Assembly: GCA_964630835.1 (NCBI GenBank)
Contig: CAZVZM010000055.1
Location: 1-13,993, forward strand
Reading direction: 5' to 3'
Length of the DNA stretch: 13,993 nt
Origin: Halarsenatibacter sp964630835
GTDB lineage: Bacteria > Bacillota > Halanaerobiia > Halanaerobiales > Halarsenatibacteraceae
The stretch's first letter is position 1, and the number at the start of each line of letters is the position of its first letter. Made by a program: the position numbers and the translations under genes. The notes beneath the pieces were generated by a model that saw nothing but the letters and a program-made list of their open reading frames with translations, was not told the DNA's origin and ran no database searches. Positions 7,232 to 13,993 of this stretch are shown piece by piece.

Positions 7232-8029
7232 TTGGAAGGTAAGTCAATTGTCATTACCTCAGGCAAGGGGGGAGTGGGTAAAACCACCACCACTGCAAAT
7301 ATAGGAGCAGCCCTGGCTTTAGAAGGAAAAAAGGTATGCCTAATTGATGCTGATATTGGTTTAAGAAATCTGGATGTAGTCCTTGGTCTGGAAAATCGCA
7401 TTGTTTATGATCTTGTAGATGTAGTTGAGGAGAGATGCAGGATGGAACAGGCTTTGATCAGGGACAAAAAAACCGATTGTCTTCATCTCATGCCGGCCGC
7501 CCAAACCCGTGACAAGGAGGCAGTTAATGAGGAACAGATTAACATGGTGATTGATGAGTTAAAGGAGGAGATGGATTATATTCTTGTCGACTCTCCGGCC
7601 GGAATAGAACAGGGTTTTCGCAATGCCATATCTGGAGCTGACAGAGCTATAATCATAGCTACACCGGAAGTGTCAGCGGTCCGTGATGCCGATAGAATCA
7701 TTGGGCTGCTGGAGGCGGAAGGTGTAAAAAACCCGGAACTGATCATAAATAGGATAAAGAAAGATATGGTTGATAGAGGCGATATGATGAACATCGATGA
7801 TATGATAGAAATTCTTGCCATTGAAATTTTGGGAGTTGTTCCCGAAGAGGAAAAGATAGTTGTTTCCACAAACCGCGGTGAACCCATAGTTCACAGCAAT
7901 AACTCCAGGGCCGGACAGGCCTTTAAAAACATTGCCAGGCGGCTTGAGGGAGAAGATCTTCCTCTAATGGATTTAGAAAAGGACTCTTCCTTTATTTCTA
8001 GAATTAAAAAGTTTGTAGGCCTATCTTAG
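7232..8029 (+). CDS. minD: Septum site-determining ATPase MinD
   Basis: Membrane-binding P-loop ATPase of the ParA/MinD family that recruits MinC and is stimulated by MinE. 265 residues. The deviant Walker A motif GKGGVGKTT occupies 11-19, with signature lysine K12 and K17. Switch I is in the DADIGLRNLDVVLGLENR region (about 38-55) and switch II is DSPAGIEQGF. The C-terminal amphipathic membrane-targeting helix (SSFISRIKKFVGL, last 14 residues) is intact. The start is TTG at 7232, selected because AGGAGGG lies seven bases upstream and the protein then begins directly with the P-loop strand. minE follows after 13 bases. Confidence 0.97.
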   Translation: MEGKSIVITSGKGGVGKTTTTANIGAALALEGKKVCLIDADIGLRNLDVVLGLENRIVYDLVDVVEERCRMEQALIRDKKTDCLHLMPAAQTRDKEAVNEEQINMVIDELKEEMDYILVDSPAGIEQGFRNAISGADRAIIIATPEVSAVRDADRIIGLLEAEGVKNPELIINRIKKDMVDRGDMMNIDDMIEILAIEILGVVPEEEKIVVSTNRGEPIVHSNNSRAGQAFKNIARRLEGEDLPLMDLEKDSSFISRIKKFVGLS

Positions 8030-8034
8030 GAAGG
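8029..8034 (+). promoter_or_regulatory. Ribosome binding site for the non-canonical minE start
   Basis: GGAAGG, within the purine run AGGAAGGGGG overlapping the minD stop, lies eight bases before ATT 8043. It shows that initiation is expected here although no ATG, GTG or TTG follows. Confidence 0.6.
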
Positions 8035-8042
8035 GGGCGATT

Positions 8043-8324
8043 ATTATTAGTCTGCTGGATAGAATAATAGGTTTTTTTTCAGATGAAGAGGACAAGAAAG
8101 AAGACGGCAGTAAAAACATTGCAAAGGACAGGCTTCAGTTTATTCTTGTTCAGGACAGGATAAAGCTCACCCCCGATCAGATGGAAGATCTAAAGGGGGA
8201 ACTGCTCGAAGTTATGCAGAAATATATTGATGTTGAAGACGATAGAGTGGAGATGGAGATTTCCCGCGAGGAAGAGATGATGGCGATGATTGCCAATTTC
8301 CCTCTGAAAAAAACTCAGGATTAA
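8043..8324 (+). CDS. minE: Cell division topological specificity factor MinE (non-canonical ATT start)
   Basis: Stimulates the MinD ATPase and drives Min dynamics. The frame encodes 93 residues with the family layout: a short amphipathic N-terminus (SLLDRIIGFFSDEED), the MinD-binding segment (KDRLQFILVQDR), and the C-terminal dimerisation domain (from KLTPDQMEDLKGELLEVMQKYIDV to VEMEIS). In this frame a TAG at 8016-8018 is followed by no ATG, GTG or TTG until well inside the gene; the first in-frame ATG (the M of PDQMEDL) would remove the MinD-binding half. Three ATT codons (8040, 8043, 8046) and two CTG codons (8052, 8055) are the only starts near the ribosome binding site; ATT 8043 has the best spacing. 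The exact start is inferred. It follows minD and precedes rodA by 12 bases. Confidence 0.9.
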   Translation: MISLLDRIIGFFSDEEDKKEDGSKNIAKDRLQFILVQDRIKLTPDQMEDLKGELLEVMQKYIDVEDDRVEMEISREEEMMAMIANFPLKKTQD

Positions 8325-8336
8325 GGTGAATATTAA

Positions 8337-9473
8337 ATGCAGTGGGAGAAAAAACTCCTCAAAAATATAAATTTTACTATACCGCTGCTGGTCCTTGCTC
8401 TAATAATATGCGGCTTTGTTGCTATTTCTACTGCGGCTGAAGGAGCCAGCGGTGGCTCTACAGATTATTTGAGAACGCAGTTTGTAGCTGCGGTTTTGGG
8501 TATACTTCTCGTAATCTTTGTGCAATTTTTTGATTACAGACTGCTGCGGGAATACGATATAATTCTTTATGCTGCAGTAATATTTTTGCTCGGTATTTTG
8601 TTGATACTCGGTTCCGCTGCGGGAGGTGGCAGGCGCTGGCTCTCCCTTGGGCCGGTGACTTTCCAGCCTTCCGAAGTGGCCAAAATATTAATGATTCTGT
8701 TTTTTGCCGGCTGGCTGGATAGAAAGGATGAGGAGGAAATACAGAGTTATAGGGGGTTTTTGAAGAACGCCGGTCTGGTCTTACTACCCTTTATTTTTAT
8801 TGTGCTGCAGAATGATCTCGGCACTGCACTGGTGCTTCTATTTATTTTTATCGTAATGCACTTTGCAGCCGGAGGGAGATTAATGCATATACTGGCAACT
8901 TTTGGGGGGGCAACAGCAGCTTTCATTGCCATGATCGCTTCTCACCTTTTTCTTTCTACCCCCCTTTTTTTTCTGCAGCCATATCAGGTCAACAGGCTTA
9001 TCAGCTTTATTAATCCCGGTATAGATCCTCACGGGATTGGTTATAATATTATACAGGCTCAGATAGCCATAGGATCAGGCCAGCTGACCGGCAGAGGTTA
9101 TATGGCCGGCCCGCAGAATCAGCTTAATTTTCTGCCGGAACAGCATACGGACTTTATTTTTGCAGTTATTGGGGAGGAGTTTGGGTTTCTCGGCTCCGCA
9201 TTAATCATTATTTTATTTACGCTGCTTATGCTGCAGATGATAAGAGTTACCATTAATGCAAAGGATAACTTTGGCAGGCTGATATCACTGGGGATCACTG
9301 CCATGTTTTTCTTCCATGTCGTGGAAAATATAGGTATGTCTTTGGGAGTTATGCCTATAACTGGCATTCCTCTGCCCTTTATAAGTTATGGAGGGAGTTC
9401 ACTGGTTACCTCCATGATAGCTGTTGGACTGATATTGAATATTAATATGCGTAGAAAAAAAATAAATTTTTGA
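8337..9473 (+). CDS. rodA: RodA, SEDS-family peptidoglycan glycosyltransferase
   Basis: Polytopic membrane enzyme that polymerises lipid II into glycan strands for elongation, paired with PBP2. 378 residues, about ten membrane segments. Hallmarks include GGRRWLSLGPVTFQPSEVAK, QNDLGTALV, and PEQHTDFIFAVIGEEFGFLG, in which D272 corresponds to the catalytic aspartate known in SEDS enzymes. The C-terminal signature TGIPLPFISYGGSSL is also present. The PEQHTDFIF version and context favour RodA over FtsW or SpoVE. The start ATG has TTAAGGTGA at good spacing, overlapping the minE stop. Its partner mrdA is encoded about 2.2 kb upstream, on the other side of minC-minD-minE. Confidence 0.95.
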   Translation: MQWEKKLLKNINFTIPLLVLALIICGFVAISTAAEGASGGSTDYLRTQFVAAVLGILLVIFVQFFDYRLLREYDIILYAAVIFLLGILLILGSAAGGGRRWLSLGPVTFQPSEVAKILMILFFAGWLDRKDEEEIQSYRGFLKNAGLVLLPFIFIVLQNDLGTALVLLFIFIVMHFAAGGRLMHILATFGGATAAFIAMIASHLFLSTPLFFLQPYQVNRLISFINPGIDPHGIGYNIIQAQIAIGSGQLTGRGYMAGPQNQLNFLPEQHTDFIFAVIGEEFGFLGSALIIILFTLLMLQMIRVTINAKDNFGRLISLGITAMFFFHVVENIGMSLGVMPITGIPLPFISYGGSSLVTSMIAVGLILNINMRRKKINF

Positions 9474-9513
9474 TCTTTATTTCTTTTGGCTATATTATGA
9501 GGTGATAAATTTT

Positions 9514-11397
9514 ATGGCTCGGATTTTTGAGCAGGTAGATGATTTGCTGTATAAGGTTAAAAGTCCGGAGAGATATATTGGCCGCGAATGGAATGCTGTC
9601 AGGAAAAATTGGAAGGAGGTAGATAACAAAGTTTGTCTCGCTTTTCCTGACGTTTATGAAATTGGCATGTCCCATCTCGGTATACGGATTCTTTATCATC
9701 TGTTGAACTCCAAAGATGATATCCTCTGCGAAAGAGTTTTTTCACCCTGGAAGGATATGGAGGAGTTGATGAGGGAAGAGGATATAGAGCTATTTTCTCT
9801 GGAAAACAAAAGGACAATAAGAGATTTTGATATTTTTGGCTTTACATTACAGTATGAACTCAGCTATACCACCATAATCAATATGCTGGATTTGAGCGGT
9901 TTACCGCTGAAAAGCGAAAACAGAACGGAAAGGCATCCCCTTGTCATGGGAGGAGGTTCAACGGTATTCAATCCAGAACCCATCAGTGATTTTTTTGATA
10001 TTTTTTTTATTGGCGAGGGAGAAACCAAAATCATTTCACTGGTGAGGAAGCACAAAAAATTGACCAGGCAAAATCTGGAGCGGGAAGAGGTGCTGTTTGA
10101 ACTTGCGCAAATGGAGGGGGTTTACGTTCCCTCACTTTATGAAGCCAGTTATAGAGAAGGAGATTTTTTCAATCTCCAGCCCTGCAGTTCAGATATTAAA
10201 GGCAGTATAAGAAAACAGTATGTTCCCAATCTGGATGAAAGTTTTTATCCCACCGATTTTATTGTGCCGTATATGAATATCGTACATGATAGAGCTCCAC
10301 TGGAGATTTCCCGCGGCTGTCAGCGAGGGTGTCGTTTCTGTGCTGCAGGTATGTCCTACCGCCCGACAAGAGAAAGGAGTCTGGATGAAATTATAGAATT
10401 AGCCGACAGCATTGTGGACAGCACCGGATATGAGGAGATCTCCTTAACCTCCCTCAATACTGTGGATCACTCCCGGATCGAGGAAATTCTCTCGATCTTG
10501 AGTGAAAGGTATGAGGATAAAAAAGTGAGTATCTCTTTGCCCTCTCTCCGGGTGAATGATTTTTCTGTGGATCTTGCACGCAGCGTTCAGAAGGTGCGCA
10601 GGAGCGGACTTACATTTGCTCCTGAGGCAGGGAGTCAGCGGCTCAGAGATATCATAAATAAAGGGGTGAAGGAAGAGGAGTATTTCTCTGCAGTAGAGGC
10701 GGCTTTTCGCAGCGGCTGGCATCGCATAAAATTGTACTTTATGATCGGGCTCCCCGGGGAAAAATGGGAAGACATGGAAGAACTGGTGGAGCTGGTTGAA
10801 AAAACCGCCCGGCTGGGTGGCAGGATAAGAAGAGAAAAAGATTTTGACATCAAGCCTATTGAGGTGCAGGTAAATATTACAACTTTTGTTCCCAAACCTT
10901 TTACTCCTTTCCAGTGGGCGGATATGGCCGGGCAGGATGAAATAGAGGAGAAGCTTGATTATCTTCGCGACAATTTGCAGGGCCGAAGAATCAGCCTGGA
11001 CTGGACCTCACCTCGCGTGAGCAAACTTGAAGGCGTTTTAGCCCGGGGAGATCGCAGGCTGAATGATGTTATTTTGGAAATTTGGGAGCAGGGAGCAAGA
11101 CTCGAGGGCTGGAGTGAAGAAATTGATTGTGATCTCTGGTTTGAGGTCCTGGAAAAAAAGGGGTTGTCTCCTCAAAAGTATCTAAAAAATTATGATGTGA
11201 ATTCTCCTCTTCCCTGGGATCACCTGAAGCCGGGCGTTAACAGGAAATTTTTGGAGAAAGAATGGGGAGCCTCTGAAGAAGAAAAACTCACCCCCGATTG
11301 TCGTTTTGATGAGTGCAGTTTTTGTGGTGTATGTGAAGAACCGCATCAATATTTACAGGTGGCCGGGGAAGAAGGAAGTGAGAAGAATGATGATTAG
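9514..11397 (+). CDS. Radical SAM protein of the TIGR03960 type, function unknown
   Basis: 627 residues. The N-terminal region (about 1-190) looks like a B12-binding-type Rossmann domain (SHLGIRILYHLLNSKDD, GGGSTVFNPEP, FIGEGE). The radical SAM core follows, with the iron-sulphur cluster motif C269-x3-C273-x2-C276 inside SRGCQRGCRFCAAGM, then EISLTSLNTVDHS and FAPEAGSQRLRDIINKG. A C-terminal cysteine cluster (CRFDECSFCGVC) is typical of this family. No substrate is known to me; RNA or ribosome modification would suit the neighbours but is only inference. ATG 9514 is preferred to the in-frame GTG 9502, because GAGGTGAT at 9499-9506 is well placed for the ATG and would overlap the GTG. It overlaps the next gene by 11 bases. 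Confidence 0.9.
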   Translation: MARIFEQVDDLLYKVKSPERYIGREWNAVRKNWKEVDNKVCLAFPDVYEIGMSHLGIRILYHLLNSKDDILCERVFSPWKDMEELMREEDIELFSLENKRTIRDFDIFGFTLQYELSYTTIINMLDLSGLPLKSENRTERHPLVMGGGSTVFNPEPISDFFDIFFIGEGETKIISLVRKHKKLTRQNLEREEVLFELAQMEGVYVPSLYEASYREGDFFNLQPCSSDIKGSIRKQYVPNLDESFYPTDFIVPYMNIVHDRAPLEISRGCQRGCRFCAAGMSYRPTRERSLDEIIELADSIVDSTGYEEISLTSLNTVDHSRIEEILSILSERYEDKKVSISLPSLRVNDFSVDLARSVQKVRRSGLTFAPEAGSQRLRDIINKGVKEEEYFSAVEAAFRSGWHRIKLYFMIGLPGEKWEDMEELVELVEKTARLGGRIRREKDFDIKPIEVQVNITTFVPKPFTPFQWADMAGQDEIEEKLDYLRDNLQGRRISLDWTSPRVSKLEGVLARGDRRLNDVILEIWEQGARLEGWSEEIDCDLWFEVLEKKGLSPQKYLKNYDVNSPLPWDHLKPGVNRKFLEKEWGASEEEKLTPDCRFDECSFCGVCEEPHQYLQVAGEEGSEKNDD

Positions 11398-12085
11398 AGC
11401 TCGCTTTTCCAAAAAGAAAAGACTCAGGTATATTTCTCACCTGGAATTAATGGATACTATGAGAAGAGCTATTCGCAGAGCCGATGTTCCCGGAGCCTAC
11501 AGCAAAGGTTACAATCCCAGCTTAAATCTCTCACTTTCTCAGCCTCTGCCGGTGGGAATGCCAGGTGGGGGAGAGTATCTCGATCTTGAACTGATAGAAG
11601 CGGTAGGAGAGAATGAGTTCGTTAGCGATCTTAATAAAAAATTGCCCTCAGGAGTGGAGATCCTGGTTTCCAGACTGGTTGAGAATACCGGTTTAAAGTC
11701 CCTGCAGGCTATTGTGGACAGAGCCCGCTACATTATTTCTTCTCCGCTTTCAGGGAGAAAAAGTAACCATAAATTACTTGCAGAACTATCCAGGAGGGAA
11801 GAGCTTTTTGTGGTCCGCCGGAGAAGAAACAAAGAGGATCGGAGTTACGATTTAAGGTCGATGATTCATGAGGTAAATCTGCGGGAAGATAACTGCTGGT
11901 CATTTCTTGTAAGCACTGGCAGCAGGGGAAATGTAAGACCGGGAGAGATTGTGCAGGGATTGAAGAAACTCAGACCTGAACTGCCGGATATTCCTTTGAT
12001 AAATTTTTATCGTGAGGGGATGTATGTAGCTCACAACGATGATATTTTGACTCCCCTCTCTGAAGTAATTCTGGAGGGAAGATAA
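11387..12085 (+). CDS. DUF2344 / TIGR03936 family protein
   Basis: 232 residues, soluble and basic. The N-terminus (IRARFSKKKRLRYISHLELMDTMRRAIRRADVP) and the following YSKGYNPSLNLSLSQPLPVGM are the signature of DUF2344, a family nearly always next to, or fused with, the TIGR03960 radical SAM protein. The function is unknown; the adjacent or fused arrangement implies that the two act together. The reading frame is open further upstream to 11306, but that would run inside the radical SAM gene; ATG 11387 has GGAAG eight bases upstream and gives the family N-terminus. A second ATG at 11390 is also possible. The next gene starts two bases after the stop, so the block is surely cotranscribed. Confidence 0.9.
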   Translation: MMIRARFSKKKRLRYISHLELMDTMRRAIRRADVPGAYSKGYNPSLNLSLSQPLPVGMPGGGEYLDLELIEAVGENEFVSDLNKKLPSGVEILVSRLVENTGLKSLQAIVDRARYIISSPLSGRKSNHKLLAELSRREELFVVRRRRNKEDRSYDLRSMIHEVNLREDNCWSFLVSTGSRGNVRPGEIVQGLKKLRPELPDIPLINFYREGMYVAHNDDILTPLSEVILEGR

Positions 12086-12087
12086 GG

Positions 12088-13800
12088 GTGAGCAGAGAAA
12101 AAAAGAGCAAAAAAATTATAATAAATTCTGGTGTAAGAGAAAAAAGAGCAGCAGTTTTAGTTAATGATAAACTTGACAATGTTTTTTTTGAAAGAGATAC
12201 TTATAATCGAGATGCAGGCAGCATTTATCGGGGGAGAGTTAAGGATGTTCTGCCTGGTATGCAGGCTGCTTTTGTCGATATAGGGAGAGAAAAAAATGGT
12301 TTTCTTCATTTAAACGATGCATATCCGCTATTTAACAGCAAACAGCGTCATCTCTTTTCCAAGAAAAAGCTAAAGATAAATCAGGTTTTAAGCCCCGGGC
12401 AGGAGATAATGGTCCAGGTTACGAAAGAACCTATCGGTACCAAGGGCCCAAAAATTACGTGTCGCGTGAGTCTTCCCGGGAGATATTATGTTTTTCTTCC
12501 TTATGATTCTCGAATCAATATTTCCCGGCGGATTAACGATCAGAAGGAGAGAACAAGGTTAAAGGATATTACAAAAAATTTGATTGATAATCAGCACGGG
12601 GTAATCATTCGAACAAACGCCCGGGAAAAGGATAAAGAGTTGCTGGAAAAAGACTATAATTTTCTGCGCTCCCTCTGGCAGCGCATTAAAAACCGCTATC
12701 ACCGCAATAGGGCTCCCAGACTTCTTCACAGCGACATCAATTTAATACATCAGGTTGTCAGGGATCATCTTTCCCCCGATATAGACAGAGTTGTTATAGA
12801 TGATAGAGATGATTATGAAAATCTTTCTGATTTCGCAGAAAAACTGGCTCCGGATATAAACTCTCGCATATTTTTCTATCAGCGTAATCGACCAATTTTT
12901 GAGACTTATGGAATAGAGCAGGAGCTTGAGTCTTTGATGAAGAGAAAGGTCTGGTTGAGCTCGGGGGGTTATATCACTTTCGATTCTACTGAGGCGCTTG
13001 TTGCGGTTGATGTCAATACCGGAAAATTTACCGGACGCAAGAATCTTCAGGATACGGTTTTTAAGACAAATCTGGAGGCGGCAAAAGAAATTGCCAGGCA
13101 GCTCAGATTAAGAGATATCGGAGGCATAATTATAATAGATTTTATCGATATGGATATAAAATCAAATAGGGAAAAAGTGATTGAAGTTTTGGAGAGAGAA
13201 CTGAAGAGGGATAGAACCAAAACTTCCCTGATGGGGCTTACTGAACTGGGGCTTGTTGAACTAACCCGCAAAAAAGTGCGAGAGCGTCTGGGTGAGCTTA
13301 TTCAAAAAGAATGTCCTTACTGTGAAGGGACCGGCAGGATAATTGCTGAAACGACCATGGCATTTAGGGTTATAAGAAAACTTTCTTCTCTGGCCTCACG
13401 AGAAAATTTTGAGGCCATTCTTTTTGAAGTTCATCCTGATGTGGCTTCTGTTCTGATAGGCAATCGAGGGGAAAAATTAAATGAGCTGGAAGAGGAGCTG
13501 GATAAAGATATATATATCCGTGGTAATAATGACTTGCATATGGAAGATTTTGAAATAATTGATAGAGGAAGCAGAGACAGACTCAGGGAGATGGCCCTTC
13601 CTGTAAAGGAAGGGGGAAAATACAGATTTACAGTGGAAGAAAAACATTCTGAAAATGATTCTGCAGGAATAGCCAGAAAAAAGGGATATATTATTATTAT
13701 TGAGGAGGCAGGAGGTAAAGTAGGGGAAAAGGTTAAAGTGAAAATTAATTCAGTGCATCGAACCTATGCTCAGGCTGAACTGCTCTCATCATCTTCCTGA
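12088..13800 (+). CDS. rng: Ribonuclease E/G with C-terminal TRAM-like domain
   Basis: Single-strand-specific endoribonuclease for rRNA maturation and mRNA decay. 570 residues. An S1 RNA-binding domain (about 40-130) includes GSIYRGRVKDVLPGMQAAFVD-type sequence. The 5' sensor motif GVIIRTNA lies near 171-178. The catalytic DNase I-like domain has the metal-binding aspartates D308 (VDVNTGKFTG) and D351 (IIIIDFIDMD), and the Zn-link cysteines are C409 and C412 in CPYC. Beyond the normal RNase G end is a roughly 65-residue tail (about 505-570) with a TRAM-like pattern: HSENDSAGIARKKGY, then GEKVKVKI and YAQAEL. The start is GTG, with GGAGGGA eight bases upstream. RNase E-type scaffolding tails are absent. 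The stop lies just before the rplU promoter. Confidence 0.95.
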   Translation: MSREKKSKKIIINSGVREKRAAVLVNDKLDNVFFERDTYNRDAGSIYRGRVKDVLPGMQAAFVDIGREKNGFLHLNDAYPLFNSKQRHLFSKKKLKINQVLSPGQEIMVQVTKEPIGTKGPKITCRVSLPGRYYVFLPYDSRINISRRINDQKERTRLKDITKNLIDNQHGVIIRTNAREKDKELLEKDYNFLRSLWQRIKNRYHRNRAPRLLHSDINLIHQVVRDHLSPDIDRVVIDDRDDYENLSDFAEKLAPDINSRIFFYQRNRPIFETYGIEQELESLMKRKVWLSSGGYITFDSTEALVAVDVNTGKFTGRKNLQDTVFKTNLEAAKEIARQLRLRDIGGIIIIDFIDMDIKSNREKVIEVLERELKRDRTKTSLMGLTELGLVELTRKKVRERLGELIQKECPYCEGTGRIIAETTMAFRVIRKLSSLASRENFEAILFEVHPDVASVLIGNRGEKLNELEEELDKDIYIRGNNDLHMEDFEIIDRGSRDRLREMALPVKEGGKYRFTVEEKHSENDSAGIARKKGYIIIIEEAGGKVGEKVKVKINSVHRTYAQAELLSSSS

Positions 13801-13803
13801 TTC

Positions 13804-13832
13804 TTGACTTTTTGCTGTATCTGTGCTAGAAT
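13804..13832 (+). promoter_or_regulatory. Sigma-A promoter for rplU
   Basis: TTGACT (13804-13809) and TAGAAT (13827-13832) are each one mismatch from consensus and are separated by exactly 17 bases. The promoter begins four bases after the RNase E/G stop and directs transcription into the L21 leader, with initiation expected near 13839. It is the best promoter in the window. Confidence 0.85.
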
Positions 13833-13841
13833 TTAAATCTG

Positions 13842-13983
13842 TAGATAATAATATTATACTTTTTTAAGCAGACGGTTATTCTGCCAAAACCGCTCGGGGA
13901 AGGCTCAAAAATGAGGCTGATCAGATTTTGGATTGGCTTTTCTGCCTGTTCCCGGCGAGTCTGAGGTCAGGAGGTGGTAGCAA
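13842..13983 (+). ncRNA. Structured 5' leader of rplU (L21 leader-like)
   Basis: Between the promoter and the rplU start are about 145 transcribed bases with clear pairing. A first hairpin joins GCAGA (13868-13872) to TCTGC (13880-13884). A longer-range stem joins CTCGGGGAA (13893-13901) to TTCCC and CGAG (13949-13953 and 13956-13959), with a two-base bulge. CCAAAA (about 13884-13889) could also pair with TTTTGG (13925-13930), hinting at an alternative fold. Position and shape match the ribosomal L21 leader described upstream of rplU in Firmicutes, thought to act in autoregulation. Boundaries are approximate. Confidence 0.6.
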
Positions 13984-13993
13984 ATGTATGCAG
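13984..13993 (+). CDS. rplU: Ribosomal protein L21, first codons only
   Basis: ATG-TAT-GCA encodes Met-Tyr-Ala, the usual start of L21, before the window ends. A perfect AGGAGGTG (13969-13976) lies seven bases upstream. Identification rests on these three residues, the structured leader and the conserved position after RNase E/G; only rplU commonly fits all of them. Confidence 0.8.

Noticed and set aside
9502..9513. GTG start four codons upstream for the radical SAM gene
   Set aside because: The ribosome binding site GAGGTGAT overlaps this GTG and is properly spaced only for ATG 9514.
11306..11386. N-terminal extension of the DUF2344 gene inside the radical SAM gene
   Set aside because: The extension is out of frame with the conserved cysteine-rich end of the radical SAM protein and the family N-terminus begins at 11387.
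1..13993. CRISPR array, tRNA or rRNA genes, transposase, prophage or defence genes
   Set aside because: No periodic repeats, no tRNA-like cloverleaf noticed, and every sizeable open frame is explained by a housekeeping family.

Overview
The window is a contiguous, entirely plus-strand block of cell-shape, division-site and RNA-processing genes. It looks like a diderm, anaerobic member of the Firmicutes, probably Halanaerobiales. The reasons are the order Gx-transporter / maf / radC / mreBCD / mrdA / minCDE / rodA / radical SAM / DUF2344 / RNase E/G / rplU, strong AGGAGG-type ribosome binding sites, TTG and GTG starts, moderate G+C, and acidic surface stretches (for example in MinE and PBP2). 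Organism assignment is inference from gene order and protein style, not a database match.

Layout. 1-872: the 3' end of a Gx-transporter-type membrane protein overlaps maf. 873-1011: spacer with one copy of a short dispersed repeat. 1012-6778: radC, mreB, mreC, mreD, mrdA (PBP2) and minC run tightly together, several overlapping. 6779-7231: a 453-base gap that opens with a large imperfect inverted repeat, one arm of which is the reverse complement of the repeat before radC, followed by about 320 bases of AT-rich sequence with no gene I can see. 7232-9473: minD, minE and rodA. minE has no ATG, GTG or TTG available and most likely starts at ATT. 9514-13800: a radical SAM protein of unknown function, its usual DUF2344 partner, and an RNase E/G with a C-terminal TRAM-like domain. 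13801-13993: a clear sigma-A promoter, a structured leader resembling the L21 leader, and the first codons of rplU.

How the genes fit together. MreB, MreC, MreD, PBP2 and RodA are the core of the elongasome, which builds lateral cell wall; MinC, MinD and MinE position the division septum. The two sets are interleaved: mrdA lies before minC and rodA after minE, with the repeat-bearing gap between minC and minD. The downstream block concerns RNA turnover and ribosome assembly.

No new defence system or mobile gene cassette is visible. The most notable points are the non-canonical minE start, the paired inverted repeats flanking radC-minC, the TRAM-like tail on RNase E/G, and the conserved but uncharacterised radical SAM/DUF2344 pair.
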